Shown: positions 26,063-34,114, counted from the stretch's first letter. The stretch is 48,055 nucleotides of DNA from an uncultured beta proteobacterium (GCA_903876715.1 CAIRBF010000153.1:1-48055), one strand, 5' to 3'. Made by a program: numbers and translations. The notes: a model not told the origin generated them from the sequence alone.

Positions 26063-27408
26063 CAGGGCTCCGGGGCGGTGGGGTGGTCGTGCGGCGCGGG
26101 GGCGTTGGCAGCGGGCGGCGCAGGCCGTATCCACAGCCGGTGCAGCAGCGCGGCGGCGGCGAGCTTGAGCGCGCAGGGCAGCGCGCAGTAGGTCAGCGTC
26201 AAGGCCTGCAGCGCCGCGGGGTCGCGGCTGCCGGGCGCGTAGCCGAAGGCGCCCAGCGCGGGCAGGGCCAGCCCCGCGGCGAGTGCGAGATTGAGCTTGC
26301 TGGCGAAGTTCCACCAGCCGAAGTAGGCGCCTTCGGCGCGGCCGCTGTGCCCGGCCTGCTGAACCGTACCGGCCAGCAGTGCGCCGGGCAGTGCCAGGTC
26401 GGCGCCGAGCGCGAGCCCGCTGGCCACGCACACGGCCGTGAAGGCAGCCACGTCGCCTGCGCCCAGCGTGGCCGCCCAGGCGAAGGCGGCCACCGCCAGC
26501 AGCATGCCGGCCAGCCAGGCGCGCGCCAGGCCGATGCGCGCGACCAGCCGCACCCACAGCGGCATCGACAGCGCCCCGGCGGCGAAGTAGCTGGCCAGGA
26601 ACAGCGCCTCGTGGTCCGGGGCCTGCAGGCGGTCGCGGATGAAGAACAGCACGAGCGTGGCCGGCACCGCGCTGGCGATGCCGTTGACCAGGAAGACCGC
26701 CAGCAGGCGCCGGAAGGCGGGCACGCGCCAGGGCAGCATCAGGGCACCGTGATCCTGCGCGCGACCCGCCGCGCCGGTGGCAGCGCTCGCGCCCGGCCGT
26801 GGCGCGCGCCACAGCAAGGCCATCGCCACGGCCAGCGTGGCGGTGAAGACGGCGGTGGCTGCGTCCAGCCCGGCCACCGAGGGCAGCACGCTGGCCACCA
26901 GCACGCCCACGAGGGCCAGCGCCTCGCGCCAGGAGACGATGCGCGCGCGTTGCGACTCGTCGCCGCCGAGGCGAGCACCCCAGGCCTGGTGCAGCACGCT
27001 GAGCACGCTGTAGGCGACGTAGGTCAGCACGAGCATGGCGGCGCACCACGCCAGCAGCAGCGTGCGGTCCTGGACCACGTCTGGCGGGGGAAAGAACAGG
27101 GCCCGGAAGCCCACCGCCAGCAGGACCGCTGCCGCCAGCGCCATTCCCAGCACGCGGCTGGTCGAGCGCGCGAACCAGCGGTCGGCCAGGCGGCCGATCC
27201 AGGGGTCGGCGCAGGCGTCGACGGCGCGTGCGCCCAGCAGCAAGGCTCCGAGCGTGGCCAGCGGCACGCCGAACTGCACCGCGTAATGGTTGGGCAACAC
27301 GACGTACAACGGTAGCGCGACGAAGGCCAGTGGCAGGCCCAGGCCGCCGTAGGCCAGGCCGTGTCGCCAGCCGCCGCGCCAGGCCGCCGGCTCGCGGTCG
27401 GTGCTCAC
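26062..27408 (-). CDS. MFS transporter, GPH (MelB-like) type
   Basis: A 448-residue carrier with about twelve hydrophobic segments. The GPH-like N-terminus is LAYGGLGLPLAFVALPLYVVLPNHYA, followed by DACADPWIGRLADRWF, the MelB-type DxxxDPxxGxxxDR region. The second half contains GADLALPGALLAGTVQ and AEGAYFGWWNFASKLNLALAAGLALPALG. Such carriers usually move sugars or lipids with a cation. In this operon a lipid or fatty-acid-derived substrate is more likely. It overlaps the upstream chalcone isomerase-like gene by four bases (ATGA). Confidence 0.86.
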   Translation of the reverse strand: MSTDREPAAWRGGWRHGLAYGGLGLPLAFVALPLYVVLPNHYAVQFGVPLATLGALLLGARAVDACADPWIGRLADRWFARSTSRVLGMALAAAVLLAVGFRALFFPPPDVVQDRTLLLAWCAAMLVLTYVAYSVLSVLHQAWGARLGGDESQRARIVSWREALALVGVLVASVLPSVAGLDAATAVFTATLAVAMALLWRAPRPGASAATGAAGRAQDHGALMLPWRVPAFRRLLAVFLVNGIASAVPATLVLFFIRDRLQAPDHEALFLASYFAAGALSMPLWVRLVARIGLARAWLAGMLLAVAAFAWAATLGAGDVAAFTAVCVASGLALGADLALPGALLAGTVQQAGHSGRAEGAYFGWWNFASKLNLALAAGLALPALGAFGYAPGSRDPAALQALTLTYCALPCALKLAAAALLHRLWIRPAPPAANAPAPHDHPTAPEP

Positions 27409-28067
27409 CGGCGCCCCAGCAGCGAGTCCCGCAGCGCAGGCTCCGAGGTGGTGTCGCCGAGCCAGATGCCGAAGAAGCGGCGCGTGAACTCGGCGTCGCG
27501 CACCTCGCCGCGCTTCTCGCCGTTGTGGAAGAAGCGCGACAGCCCATCAGGTTGCTGCACACCGGTGAGGCGGTCGCCGGCCTTGACGTCGGACATGGTC
27601 TGGGCGAGCAGGCGCTCCCAGCGCTCGGCCAGGTCGGCTGGCAGCGGGCCGACGCGTCGCATCTCGTCGAGGGAGCGCTCGGCGATCGCGCGCGCGCTGA
27701 AGCTGCGCGCGTACTCGATCTCGAGAGCGAGGGCGCGGCGCGGCCAGTCTTCGGGCACCAGGCCCGGCTGCGGCGTCCACAGGCGGATGTCGTAGACGTG
27801 CAAGCCGAGGAAGCGCAGCCGACCCCGCCCGTGCAGGTGCGCGCCACCCCACTCCAGCGTCAGTTCGCGGGGCGGTGTCGCCACGGGCGCGCTGGGCGGC
27901 GCCGAGGTCGTGCTGGCCGCCGCCGGCAGGGGGCTCAGTGCGGGCACGACCGCAGGCAGCGCCGCCAGGGGCAGCGCGGCCAAGACGCGGCGGCGGCTGG
28001 CGTGCGCACGGGCCGTGCCGCCTGGCTCGCCGGGCGCGGCAGGCGTGGTGGGACGACGGTGTGTCAT
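27405..28067 (-). CDS. Chalcone isomerase-like exported protein
   Basis: A 220-residue protein with an N-terminal signal containing SRRRVLAALPLAALPAVV, possibly Tat-type. The mature domain shows the bacterial chalcone isomerase-like pattern: LRFLGLHVYDIRLWTPQ, ALEIEYARSFSARAIAERSLDEMRR and MSDVKAGDRLTGVQQPDGLSRFFHNGEKRGEV...FFGIWLGDTTSEPALRDSLLG. These proteins are probably fatty-acid-binding rather than true chalcone isomerases. Start at 28067 overlaps the Cfa gene stop (ATGA). Confidence 0.82.
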   Translation of the reverse strand: MTHRRPTTPAAPGEPGGTARAHASRRRVLAALPLAALPAVVPALSPLPAAASTTSAPPSAPVATPPRELTLEWGGAHLHGRGRLRFLGLHVYDIRLWTPQPGLVPEDWPRRALALEIEYARSFSARAIAERSLDEMRRVGPLPADLAERWERLLAQTMSDVKAGDRLTGVQQPDGLSRFFHNGEKRGEVRDAEFTRRFFGIWLGDTTSEPALRDSLLGRR

Positions 28068-29371
28068 GACCGCCCCAAGGGCCGGGCTGCGCCCGGCCCG
28101 TCCCCCGAGGGAGTCGAGACAACTTGGTGTGGCCCGGCGTTGTCTTGAGCCGGCCGCCTCAGCGTGAACTGCACCACGTCGGTGTTGCCAGTGTCGAAGG
28201 CCGCCTCGCAATAGGCCAGGTAGAACTCCCAGATGCGCTGGAAGCGGCCGTCGAAGCCGAGCTGACGCACCTGCGCCTCGCGGGCGAGGAAGTCGGCGCG
28301 CCAGCGCCGCAGGGTCTCGCCGTAGTCACGGCCGAAGGCGAACTCTTCGACGACCTCCAGGCCCACCTTGGCGGCCTCGGCGCGGAAGGCCTGGCGGCTG
28401 GGCAGCAGGCCGCCGGGGAAGATGTACTGTTGGATGAAGTCGGTCGAGCGCAGGTAACGCTCGAACAGGTCGTCGCGGATCGTGATCGTCTGGATGCAGG
28501 CGCGGCCGCCCGGGGCGAGCTGGCGGTGCACGGTCTCGAAGTAGCTGCCCCAGTACTCGCGGCCGACGGCCTCGAACATCTCGATCGAGACCACGGCGTC
28601 GTAGGGGCCGTCGTCGATGTCGCGGTAGTCCTGCAGGCGCAGGTCGGCGCGGCCGGCCCCGCCGGCGGCTTCCAGGCGTGCGTTCGCCCAGGCCAACTGT
28701 TCCGTGGACAGGGTCACCCCGGTCACCCGGGCCCCGAGCCGGGCCGCGGCTTCCTCGGCCACCGCGCCCCAGCCGCAGCCGATCTCGAGCACGCGTTGCC
28801 CGGCGCCGACGGCGCACTGCGCCAGCGCGCGCCGCACCTTGGCCGTCTGCGCCTGCGCGCTGGGCCGGGTGTGGTCGCCCTCGAACCAGGCGCTCGAGTA
28901 GTTCATCGTCTCGTCCAGCCAGAGGCGGTAGAACTCGTTGCCGAGGTCATAGTGGGCATGAATGTTCTTGCGGCTGCCGCGGCGCGTGTTGCGATTGAGC
29001 AGATGCTTGAGCCGGTAGGCCAGCGCACCCCACCAGCTGCCGTAGATCATCGACTCGATCTGCTCGCGGTTGGCGATGAACAGGCGCAGCAGCGCGGCGA
29101 GGTCGGGGGTGGTCCAGTGTCCGTCGATGAAGGATTCGGCGAAGCCGATGTCACCGCTCTTCAGGGCCGCGGCGCACACGCTCCAGTCCAGCAGCCGGAT
29201 CGCGGCCTGCGGCTCCTCGGGCCGGCTGCTGCCGAACCGGTACTGGGTGCCGTCAGGCAACTGGAGATCGAGCGTGCCGAAACGCAGCCGCTTCAGCAGC
29301 GCGAAGACGGTGCGCGCCGCGGCTGGGGCCGCGGCAGGCAGCGAGAGCGGTGGGGCAGTCGTCGTGGTCAT
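28064..29371 (-). CDS. cfa: Cyclopropane-fatty-acyl-phospholipid synthase family methyltransferase
   Basis: A 435-residue SAM-dependent methyltransferase that modifies a double bond of phospholipid acyl chains. The N-terminal lipid-binding domain is followed by NIHAHYDLGNEFYRLWLDETMNYSSAWF at about 137-163 and the SAM loop VLEIGCGWG at 194-202. SIEMFEAVG and YIFPGGLLPS follow. Whether it makes cyclopropanes, or methylates a chain as in furan fatty acid synthesis, cannot be decided by eye. The ATG at 29371 overlaps the DUF1365 gene stop by four bases. Confidence 0.93.
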   Translation of the reverse strand: MTTTTAPPLSLPAAAPAAARTVFALLKRLRFGTLDLQLPDGTQYRFGSSRPEEPQAAIRLLDWSVCAAALKSGDIGFAESFIDGHWTTPDLAALLRLFIANREQIESMIYGSWWGALAYRLKHLLNRNTRRGSRKNIHAHYDLGNEFYRLWLDETMNYSSAWFEGDHTRPSAQAQTAKVRRALAQCAVGAGQRVLEIGCGWGAVAEEAAARLGARVTGVTLSTEQLAWANARLEAAGGAGRADLRLQDYRDIDDGPYDAVVSIEMFEAVGREYWGSYFETVHRQLAPGGRACIQTITIRDDLFERYLRSTDFIQQYIFPGGLLPSRQAFRAEAAKVGLEVVEEFAFGRDYGETLRRWRADFLAREAQVRQLGFDGRFQRIWEFYLAYCEAAFDTGNTDVVQFTLRRPAQDNAGPHQVVSTPSGDGPGAARPLGRS

Positions 29372-30162
29372 GGCGCGTTCTGGCGGGTGACGAAGCGCTC
29401 GGGCGCCTCGGGTTTGGAGACGAAGGGCACGCGCTTGAGCCACAAGCGAAGCGCGTGCCAGTGGATGCGGGCGATGACGCCCAGCGTCATCAGCGGCGTT
29501 CGCAGGCTGGTGCGCCAGACCTGCGCTGCGCTCAGCGGCTCCAGGCGCCCCGAGACGCTGGTCAGCAGCAGCGGGCCGTCCTCGTCGTCGTGCTCGACGC
29601 GGGCGATGACGCGGTCTTCCGTGCGCATGAAACGAAAACGATAGCGCCCGCTGACGCTGCAGAAGGGCGAGACGTGGAAGACCTTGCTCGCGATCAGTTC
29701 ATGCCCGAAGGCCACTTGCGGGCCGGTCAGCAGGTAGCAGTGGCGTTCGCCGAAGGTGTTGTTGACCTCGGCGACCACCGCGCCCAGCGAGCCGTCGCCA
29801 CGGTGGCAATACCAGAAGCTCACCGGCTTGAACACATAGCCCAGCACCCGCGGATAGGCCTGCAGCCAGATCTCGCCGTCGACGTCGGACAGGCCCTCGC
29901 GCGCGAGCAGGGCCTCGATCCAGGCCAGGGCGTCGGGCCCGCCTTCGCCGTGGTCTGCGTCATGGAAGCTCAGCAGGCCGAAACGGTTGCGTGCCAGCTC
30001 GCCCGGGCCGGCCTGGCGCAGGCTGCGCATTGGCAGCAACAGGAAATACGTGGCGTAGGAAAAGCCGTGACGGGCCGGCCGCAAGCGCAGATGCCGCACC
30101 TCCCCGCGCGCCAGCAGCGGCTGCGCCGGCCAGGCGGCGGGCCCGGGGCGCGTGGGGCTCAT
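29368..30162 (-). CDS. DUF1365 family protein
   Basis: A 264-residue protein with the DUF1365 pattern: GEVRHLRLRPARHGFSYATYFLLLPM at the start, FGLLSFHDADHG, the core GYVFKPVSFWYCHR at about 109-122, AEVNNTFGERHCYLL and KVFHVSPFCSVSGRYRFRF. It is nearly always found between a flavin amine oxidase and a Cfa-like gene, so it presumably acts on the same acyl chains; the reaction is not known. The start overlaps the amine oxidase stop (ATGA). Confidence 0.9.
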   Translation of the reverse strand: MSPTRPGPAAWPAQPLLARGEVRHLRLRPARHGFSYATYFLLLPMRSLRQAGPGELARNRFGLLSFHDADHGEGGPDALAWIEALLAREGLSDVDGEIWLQAYPRVLGYVFKPVSFWYCHRGDGSLGAVVAEVNNTFGERHCYLLTGPQVAFGHELIASKVFHVSPFCSVSGRYRFRFMRTEDRVIARVEHDDEDGPLLLTSVSGRLEPLSAAQVWRTSLRTPLMTLGVIARIHWHALRLWLKRVPFVSKPEAPERFVTRQNAP

Positions 30163-31466
30163 GCGACCTTCGGGGTGGCCTGCTGCGTGGCGATTCGCGC
30201 CTTGAGCGCGTCGGCCACGGACAGGCCCGACATCAGGCCGTCCTCGTGGAAGCCATAGCGTGTCCAGGCCCCGCAGAACCAGACATGCGCGTGGCCCTGG
30301 AACTCCTGCAGGCGGCCCTGCGCGGCGATGGCTGCCTGGTCGAACACCGGGTGATCGAACTCGAACTCCTGCAGCACCTTGCCCGCATCGGGTTCACGCG
30401 CCGGATTCAGCGAGACGACGACCGGTGTCTGCCAGGGCAGGGGTTGCAGACGATTGATCCAGTAGTGCAGGCACACCGCGGCCTGCTCGCGCCCGAGGGA
30501 ATCGGCGCGCTCGTAGTTCCACGCCGCCCAGGCCTTGCGGCGCAAGGGCAGCAGTGAGGCGTCGGTGTGGAGCACCGCTCGATTGGGCTGGTAGCGTATC
30601 GCGCCGAGCCAGCGGCGCTCCTGGGCGCTGGCGTCCCGCAGCAGCGCGAGGGACTGGTCGGTGTGGCAGGCCAGCACGACCTCGTCGAAGCGCTCCTCGC
30701 CACGGTCGGTGGCGACCCACACGCCGCTGTTGCCGCTGTCCGGCGGCACGCGCCGCACCGAGCGCACCGGCGTTGCGAGCCGGGTATCGGCGATACGCGG
30801 CAACAACTTGCGCACGTACTCGCGCGAGCCGCCACGCACCGTGTGCCACTGGGGGCGGTCGCCGAGCTGGATCAGGCCGTGGTTGTGGCAGAAGCGGATC
30901 ATCGTCGCGACCGGGAAACGCAGCATCTGCTCCGTGGGGCAGGACCAGATGCAGCCGAGCATCGGCAGGAAGTACCAGTCGCGGAAAGTGCTGCCGAAGC
31001 GGTGGCGGTCGAGGAAGTCTCCGATGGGCTCGTCGAGTTCGGCGGCATCGGCACGCTGCGCAGCTGCGGTGGCGAGGCGGTTGAAGCGCAGGATCTCGCG
31101 CAGCATCCCCAGGAAGGCCGGACGCAGCAGGTTGCGCCGCTGCGCGAACACGGTGTCCAGGCTCTCGCCGCTCCACTCGATCCCGTCGGTTCGGCTCTGC
31201 ACCGAGAACGACATGTCCGAGGGCGCGGTCTCGACGCCGAGTTCCTGGAACAGGCGTACCAACTGCGGATAGGTGCGGTGGTTGAACACCAGGAAGCCGA
31301 CGTCGACACCGTGCCGCACGCCCTGCAGGCGCACGTCGATGGTGTGGGCGTGGCCGCCGAAGTGGCGCCCCGCCTCGAACAGCGTCACGCGCGCGTGAGG
31401 CGCCAATGCCCATGCCGCCGACAGCCCGGCGATGCCGGACCCGACGACCGCGATGCGCGGTGTCAC
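30159..31466 (-). CDS. FAD-dependent amine oxidase-like protein, first gene of the operon
   Basis: A 435-residue flavoprotein. The dinucleotide fold IAVVGSGIAGLSAAWAL begins at residue 5, with the acidic strand end VTLFEAGRHFGGHAHTI. Further segments are GVDVGFLVFNHRTYPQL, FSVQSRTDGIEWSG and the C-terminal FAD closure VWFCGAWTRYGFHEDGLMSGLSVADAL. It is related to desaturase/isomerase-type amine oxidases rather than true amine-oxidising enzymes, and is linked to fatty acid modification by its neighbours. The start is GTG at 31466; the nearby ATG at 31471 is out of frame. It is the promoter-proximal gene, preceded by the large regulatory region shared with litR. Confidence 0.88.
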   Translation of the reverse strand: MTPRIAVVGSGIAGLSAAWALAPHARVTLFEAGRHFGGHAHTIDVRLQGVRHGVDVGFLVFNHRTYPQLVRLFQELGVETAPSDMSFSVQSRTDGIEWSGESLDTVFAQRRNLLRPAFLGMLREILRFNRLATAAAQRADAAELDEPIGDFLDRHRFGSTFRDWYFLPMLGCIWSCPTEQMLRFPVATMIRFCHNHGLIQLGDRPQWHTVRGGSREYVRKLLPRIADTRLATPVRSVRRVPPDSGNSGVWVATDRGEERFDEVVLACHTDQSLALLRDASAQERRWLGAIRYQPNRAVLHTDASLLPLRRKAWAAWNYERADSLGREQAAVCLHYWINRLQPLPWQTPVVVSLNPAREPDAGKVLQEFEFDHPVFDQAAIAAQGRLQEFQGHAHVWFCGAWTRYGFHEDGLMSGLSVADALKARIATQQATPKVA

Positions 31467-31704
31467 GTCATGACCCCGTGGCGGCGGAGAAGGTCAGGGC
31501 CGGCGTGGCCGAACCCTTCGGAATAAAAGACTGTCGTGCGGCGCCCCCGGGCGAACGAGGGAGGGAGGGAGGAGGAGGAGAGACACCCGCGGATTGCAAC
31601 CGGCGTGACCGGCCGTCCGCACGACAGGAAAACGTATCCGGCCCAGGGCTTCGACGCTGACCGATCTCTCCCTGCGGCGGGGTTGACCATGTTCAGATCG
31701 GACT

Positions 31705-31717
31705 TTGCCCTGGACAA
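31705..31717. promoter_or_regulatory. Palindromic operator copy 1
   Basis: TTGCCCTGGACAA, a palindrome with one arm mismatch, lies 7 bases downstream of the putative -10 box of the minus-strand operon. That would cover the transcription start, a classical repressor position. It matches the copy upstream of litR at 12 of 13 positions. Confidence 0.55.
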
Positions 31718-31724
31718 TGTTTCA

Positions 31725-31753
31725 ATACTACACGGTTCAAAACTTGAACTCAA
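31725..31753 (-). promoter_or_regulatory. Putative promoter of the amine oxidase-cfa operon
   Basis: Read on the minus strand, TTGAGT (31753-31748) and TAGTAT (31730-31725) are separated by 17 bases. The spacer contains the perfect inverted repeat GTTCAA-AAC-TTGAAC (31735-31749), and the 13-base palindrome follows directly downstream. The leader to the GTG start would be about 250 bases. Confidence 0.5.
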
Positions 31754-32031
31754 TAGTCTTCTCGAGAATTTCTCGGTCTTTCCGGCGACGTCACTTGAGG
31801 ACCCGAGACGACTTGGTGGGCTCGACGCTTCCCCGGCTGGCGTGCCGGAGTCCCGTGAAAGGCGGCCCGGACGCCACCGCACGTGCCGTGCGTTCGCGCG
31901 CCGAACTGGCCCACGCCCCATGCCTGCGCCGCGACCACGGATAGCGCGCGGCCGCCGCTTTGCCGCACCGCCTTGGACGGTTGCGGTGCCCGACGGGGTG
32001 CGCGGCGCGTTGTCGAAGGAAAGCATAAAGA

Positions 32032-32051
32032 GTGTCAAGCCAGATTGACAC
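32032..32051. promoter_or_regulatory. Inverted repeat upstream of litR
   Basis: GTGTCAA and TTGACAC form a perfect seven-base inverted repeat around GCCAGA. The right arm contains a consensus -35 hexamer TTGACA, but no matching -10 box follows at 16-18 bases. An activator or repressor site is possible. Confidence 0.4.
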
Positions 32052-32096
32052 CCGATTGTGTACTTTCCGCGGGACTTTGCAAGCTCTTTCGCAAAG

Positions 32097-32126
32097 TTCA
32101 CAATGCAGGGCATCAAATTTTATTGT
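32097..32126 (+). promoter_or_regulatory. Putative litR promoter
   Basis: TTCACA at 32097-32102 and TATTGT at 32121-32126 are separated by 18 bases. The -10 box overlaps the left arm of the 13-base palindrome at 32123-32135, which would allow autoregulation by the encoded regulator. Confidence 0.4.
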
Positions 32127-32135
32127 CCTGGACAA
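32123..32135. promoter_or_regulatory. Palindromic operator copy 2
   Basis: TTGTCC-T-GGACAA, a perfect palindrome about 70 bases upstream of the litR start codon, overlapping the putative -10 box. Together with the copy at 31705 it marks both divergent promoters. Confidence 0.55.
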
Positions 32136-32143
32136 ACTCAGGC

Positions 32144-32162
32144 CTTGCAACCCGATTGCAAG
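32144..32162. repeat. Perfect inverted repeat in the litR leader
   Basis: CTTGCAA and TTGCAAG form a seven-base inverted repeat around CCCGA. It lies between the putative transcription start and the ribosome-binding site. It could be a second operator or an mRNA hairpin. Confidence 0.4.
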
Positions 32163-32204
32163 AGCCCGACGGGACACTTGGCGCCAGGAGGAGGGCTAGC
32201 CACG

Positions 32205-33149
32205 ATGAGAGCCGAAGCGCCATCGTTGACCATTGCCGCGGTCGAGAGGGACACCGGCATCGGCAAGGACGCGCTGCGCGTCTGGGAGCGCCGCTACGGA
32301 TTCCCGAGCCCTGCGCGCGACACCCACGGCGAACGCGTGTACCCGGCCGAGCAGGTCGAAACGCTGCGCCTGGTCAAGCGCCTGCTCGATGCCGGGCACC
32401 GCCCGGGACGTCTGTTGCGCCTGCGTTCCGAAGAGATCCTGGCCCTGGCCGACGCGCAGGCAGCCACGCAGGCGCTTGCAGCCTCGGGCGGCGCGCCGGG
32501 CGTCGATCTCGAGCCCTTCATCGAGATGATCCTGCTCCACGATGCCGCAGCACTCCGGCACGAACTCGCCCGCGGCTTGGCGCGGCTGGGTGCCGCGCGT
32601 TTCGTCACCGAACTCGTCGCCCCCTTGAGCGTGGCCGTGGGCGAGGCCTGGATGAGCGGTCGCGTCCAGGTCTTCGAGGAGCACTCCTATTCCGAGGAGG
32701 TGCATGTGGTGATGCGTCAGGCGATCGCGCAGATGCCTGAGCCTTCGGGCGCGGGTCGCCCGCGGGTGCTGATGTCGACCTTTCCCGGCGAGGCGCACGG
32801 ACTGGGCTTGGTGATGGCCGAGACGCTGTTGCGACTGGAGGCCTGTCTCTGTGTGTCGCTGGGGGTGCAGACGCCGGTGCTCGACATCGTCCGTGCCGCG
32901 CAGGCGCACCAGGCGGACGTTGTCGCGATCGGCTTGAGCAGTGCGATGGGTCCTCAGCAGGTTGTCGATGCGCTGGGGGACCTGCGCGGCCTCCTGCCGG
33001 ACACCGTGGAGGTCTGGGCGGGAGGCGGAGCGACCGTACTGCGACGCCGGCCGGTGGCTGGCGTGCGCGCCTTGCAGTCGCTGCTTGAGATCCCACCGGC
33101 CGTCCGGGCATGGCGCGACAGCCGAAGGGGCGATGACCTGCGACCCTAG
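32205..33149 (+). CDS. litR: LitR/CarH-type MerR regulator with B12-binding photosensory domain
   Basis: A 314-residue light-responsive repressor. The MerR helix-turn-helix spans about 8-70 (TIAAVERDTGIGKDALRVWERRYGF...RVYPAEQVETL). The helical cap has Trp149 followed nine residues later by Glu159-His160, the W-x9-EH photosensing motif of CarH/LitR. The Rossmann-like cobalamin domain contains GEAHGLG with the presumed lower axial His198. In studied relatives, adenosylcobalamin binding promotes DNA binding in the dark, and light destroys the complex. CAGGAGGAGG precedes the ATG at 32205. It faces the fatty-acid operon, its likely target, and is followed 46 bases later by a diiron protein. Confidence 0.88.
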   Translation: MRAEAPSLTIAAVERDTGIGKDALRVWERRYGFPSPARDTHGERVYPAEQVETLRLVKRLLDAGHRPGRLLRLRSEEILALADAQAATQALAASGGAPGVDLEPFIEMILLHDAAALRHELARGLARLGAARFVTELVAPLSVAVGEAWMSGRVQVFEEHSYSEEVHVVMRQAIAQMPEPSGAGRPRVLMSTFPGEAHGLGLVMAETLLRLEACLCVSLGVQTPVLDIVRAAQAHQADVVAIGLSSAMGPQQVVDALGDLRGLLPDTVEVWAGGGATVLRRRPVAGVRALQSLLEIPPAVRAWRDSRRGDDLRP

Positions 33150-33195
33150 AATCCGGCTCTGTTTCGTCTTTGGGACCGGCCCGCCGGAGCGCCCC

Positions 33196-34059
33196 ATGCT
33201 GTACCCCGAACTCTTCAAGCAGCTCGAGGCTGTGCGCTGGAACATGGACACGGATATTCCTTGGTCCAGTTTCGATGGCGCCCTGCTGAGCGATGAGCAG
33301 GCGCGCACCGTGAAGATGAACGCCATCACCGAGTGGGCGGCGCTGCCGGCCACCGAGATGTTCCTGCGCGACAACCGCGACGACAGCGACTTCTCGGCCT
33401 TCATGAGCGTGTGGTTCTTCGAAGAGCAGAAGCACGCGCTCGTGCTGATCGAGTACCTGCGGCGCTTCCGGCCCGACCTCGTGCCCACCGAGTCCGAACT
33501 GCACGAGGTCCGCTTCGAGTTCGATCCGGCCCCCGCGCTCGAGACGCTGATGCTGCATTTCTGCGGTGAAATCCGCCTCAACCACTGGTACCGGCGCGCT
33601 GCGCAGTGGCACACCGAGCCGGTCATCAAGGCCATTTACGAGACGCTGGCGCGCGACGAGGCGCGCCACGGCGGCGCCTACCTGCGCTACATGAAGCGCG
33701 CGCTGCAGCGCTGCGGTGACGAGGCGCGCGCGGCCTTCGCCAAGGTCGGCGTTCTGATGGCCAGCGCGCGCCGTACCGCGCAGGCGCTGCATCCGACGAA
33801 CCTGCACGTCAACGAGCGCCTTTTCCCGCGCGACACGGTGCAGAGCCGCCTGCCTGACCCGGCCTGGCTCGAATGCTGGCTCGACAAGCAGATCCAGTTC
33901 GACAGCGCCTGGGAGAGCAAGGTCGTCGAGCGCATCCTGCACAACCTGGGCCTGCTGATGGAGCGCAGCTTCGCCAGTGTCCAGGAGCTCAACCGCTACC
34001 GCAAGGAAATCTCGCAAGCGCTGGCGCAACGGCAGGCGGCGCAGCAGGCCGCCGTCTGA
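33196..34059 (+). CDS. Ferritin-like diiron-carboxylate protein
   Basis: A 287-residue helical protein with the full ligand set of a diiron four-helix bundle: Glu46 in NAITEWAALP, ExxH at 77-80 (EQKH), Glu125 in FCGEIRLNHW and ExxH at 155-158 (EARH). This arrangement is shared by acyl-ACP desaturases and ferritin-like oxygenases. The length and spacing suggest an oxygen-activating enzyme rather than iron storage. The substrate is unknown. Its position next to litR and a fatty-acid-modifying operon makes a lipid desaturase or hydroxylase attractive, but this is inference. The start ATG 33196 was chosen by the beginning of the helical domain; no strong ribosome-binding site is seen. Confidence 0.75.
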   Translation: MLYPELFKQLEAVRWNMDTDIPWSSFDGALLSDEQARTVKMNAITEWAALPATEMFLRDNRDDSDFSAFMSVWFFEEQKHALVLIEYLRRFRPDLVPTESELHEVRFEFDPAPALETLMLHFCGEIRLNHWYRRAAQWHTEPVIKAIYETLARDEARHGGAYLRYMKRALQRCGDEARAAFAKVGVLMASARRTAQALHPTNLHVNERLFPRDTVQSRLPDPAWLECWLDKQIQFDSAWESKVVERILHNLGLLMERSFASVQELNRYRKEISQALAQRQAAQQAAV

Positions 34060-34114
34060 CCGGCGACGACGGATTGACGCCAGCGGCGTGGTGCCGCCGG
34101 CAGGCCACCGGGTT

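Larger units (their letters stand above)
31467..32204. promoter_or_regulatory. Divergent control region between the fatty-acid operon and litR
   Basis: A 738-base region without a credible gene. Two AT-rich patches stand out in otherwise GC-rich DNA: about 31685-31795 (promoter of the minus-strand operon) and about 32010-32165 (promoter and leader of litR). Both contain the same 13-base palindrome and several other inverted repeats. An open frame at 31536-32048 has no family features and is rejected. No ECF sigma (TGATC-type) promoter was recognised. Confidence 0.7.

Noticed and set aside
31536..32048. 170-codon plus-strand frame in the litR control region
   Set aside because: It spans both promoter-like AT-rich and GC-rich DNA, shows no domain, has no ribosome-binding site and carries the operator palindrome inside.
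33196..34059. Bacterial ferritin or bacterioferritin for iron storage
   Set aside because: The chain is far longer than a ferritin subunit and the spacing of the ligand motifs fits oxygen-activating diiron enzymes better.
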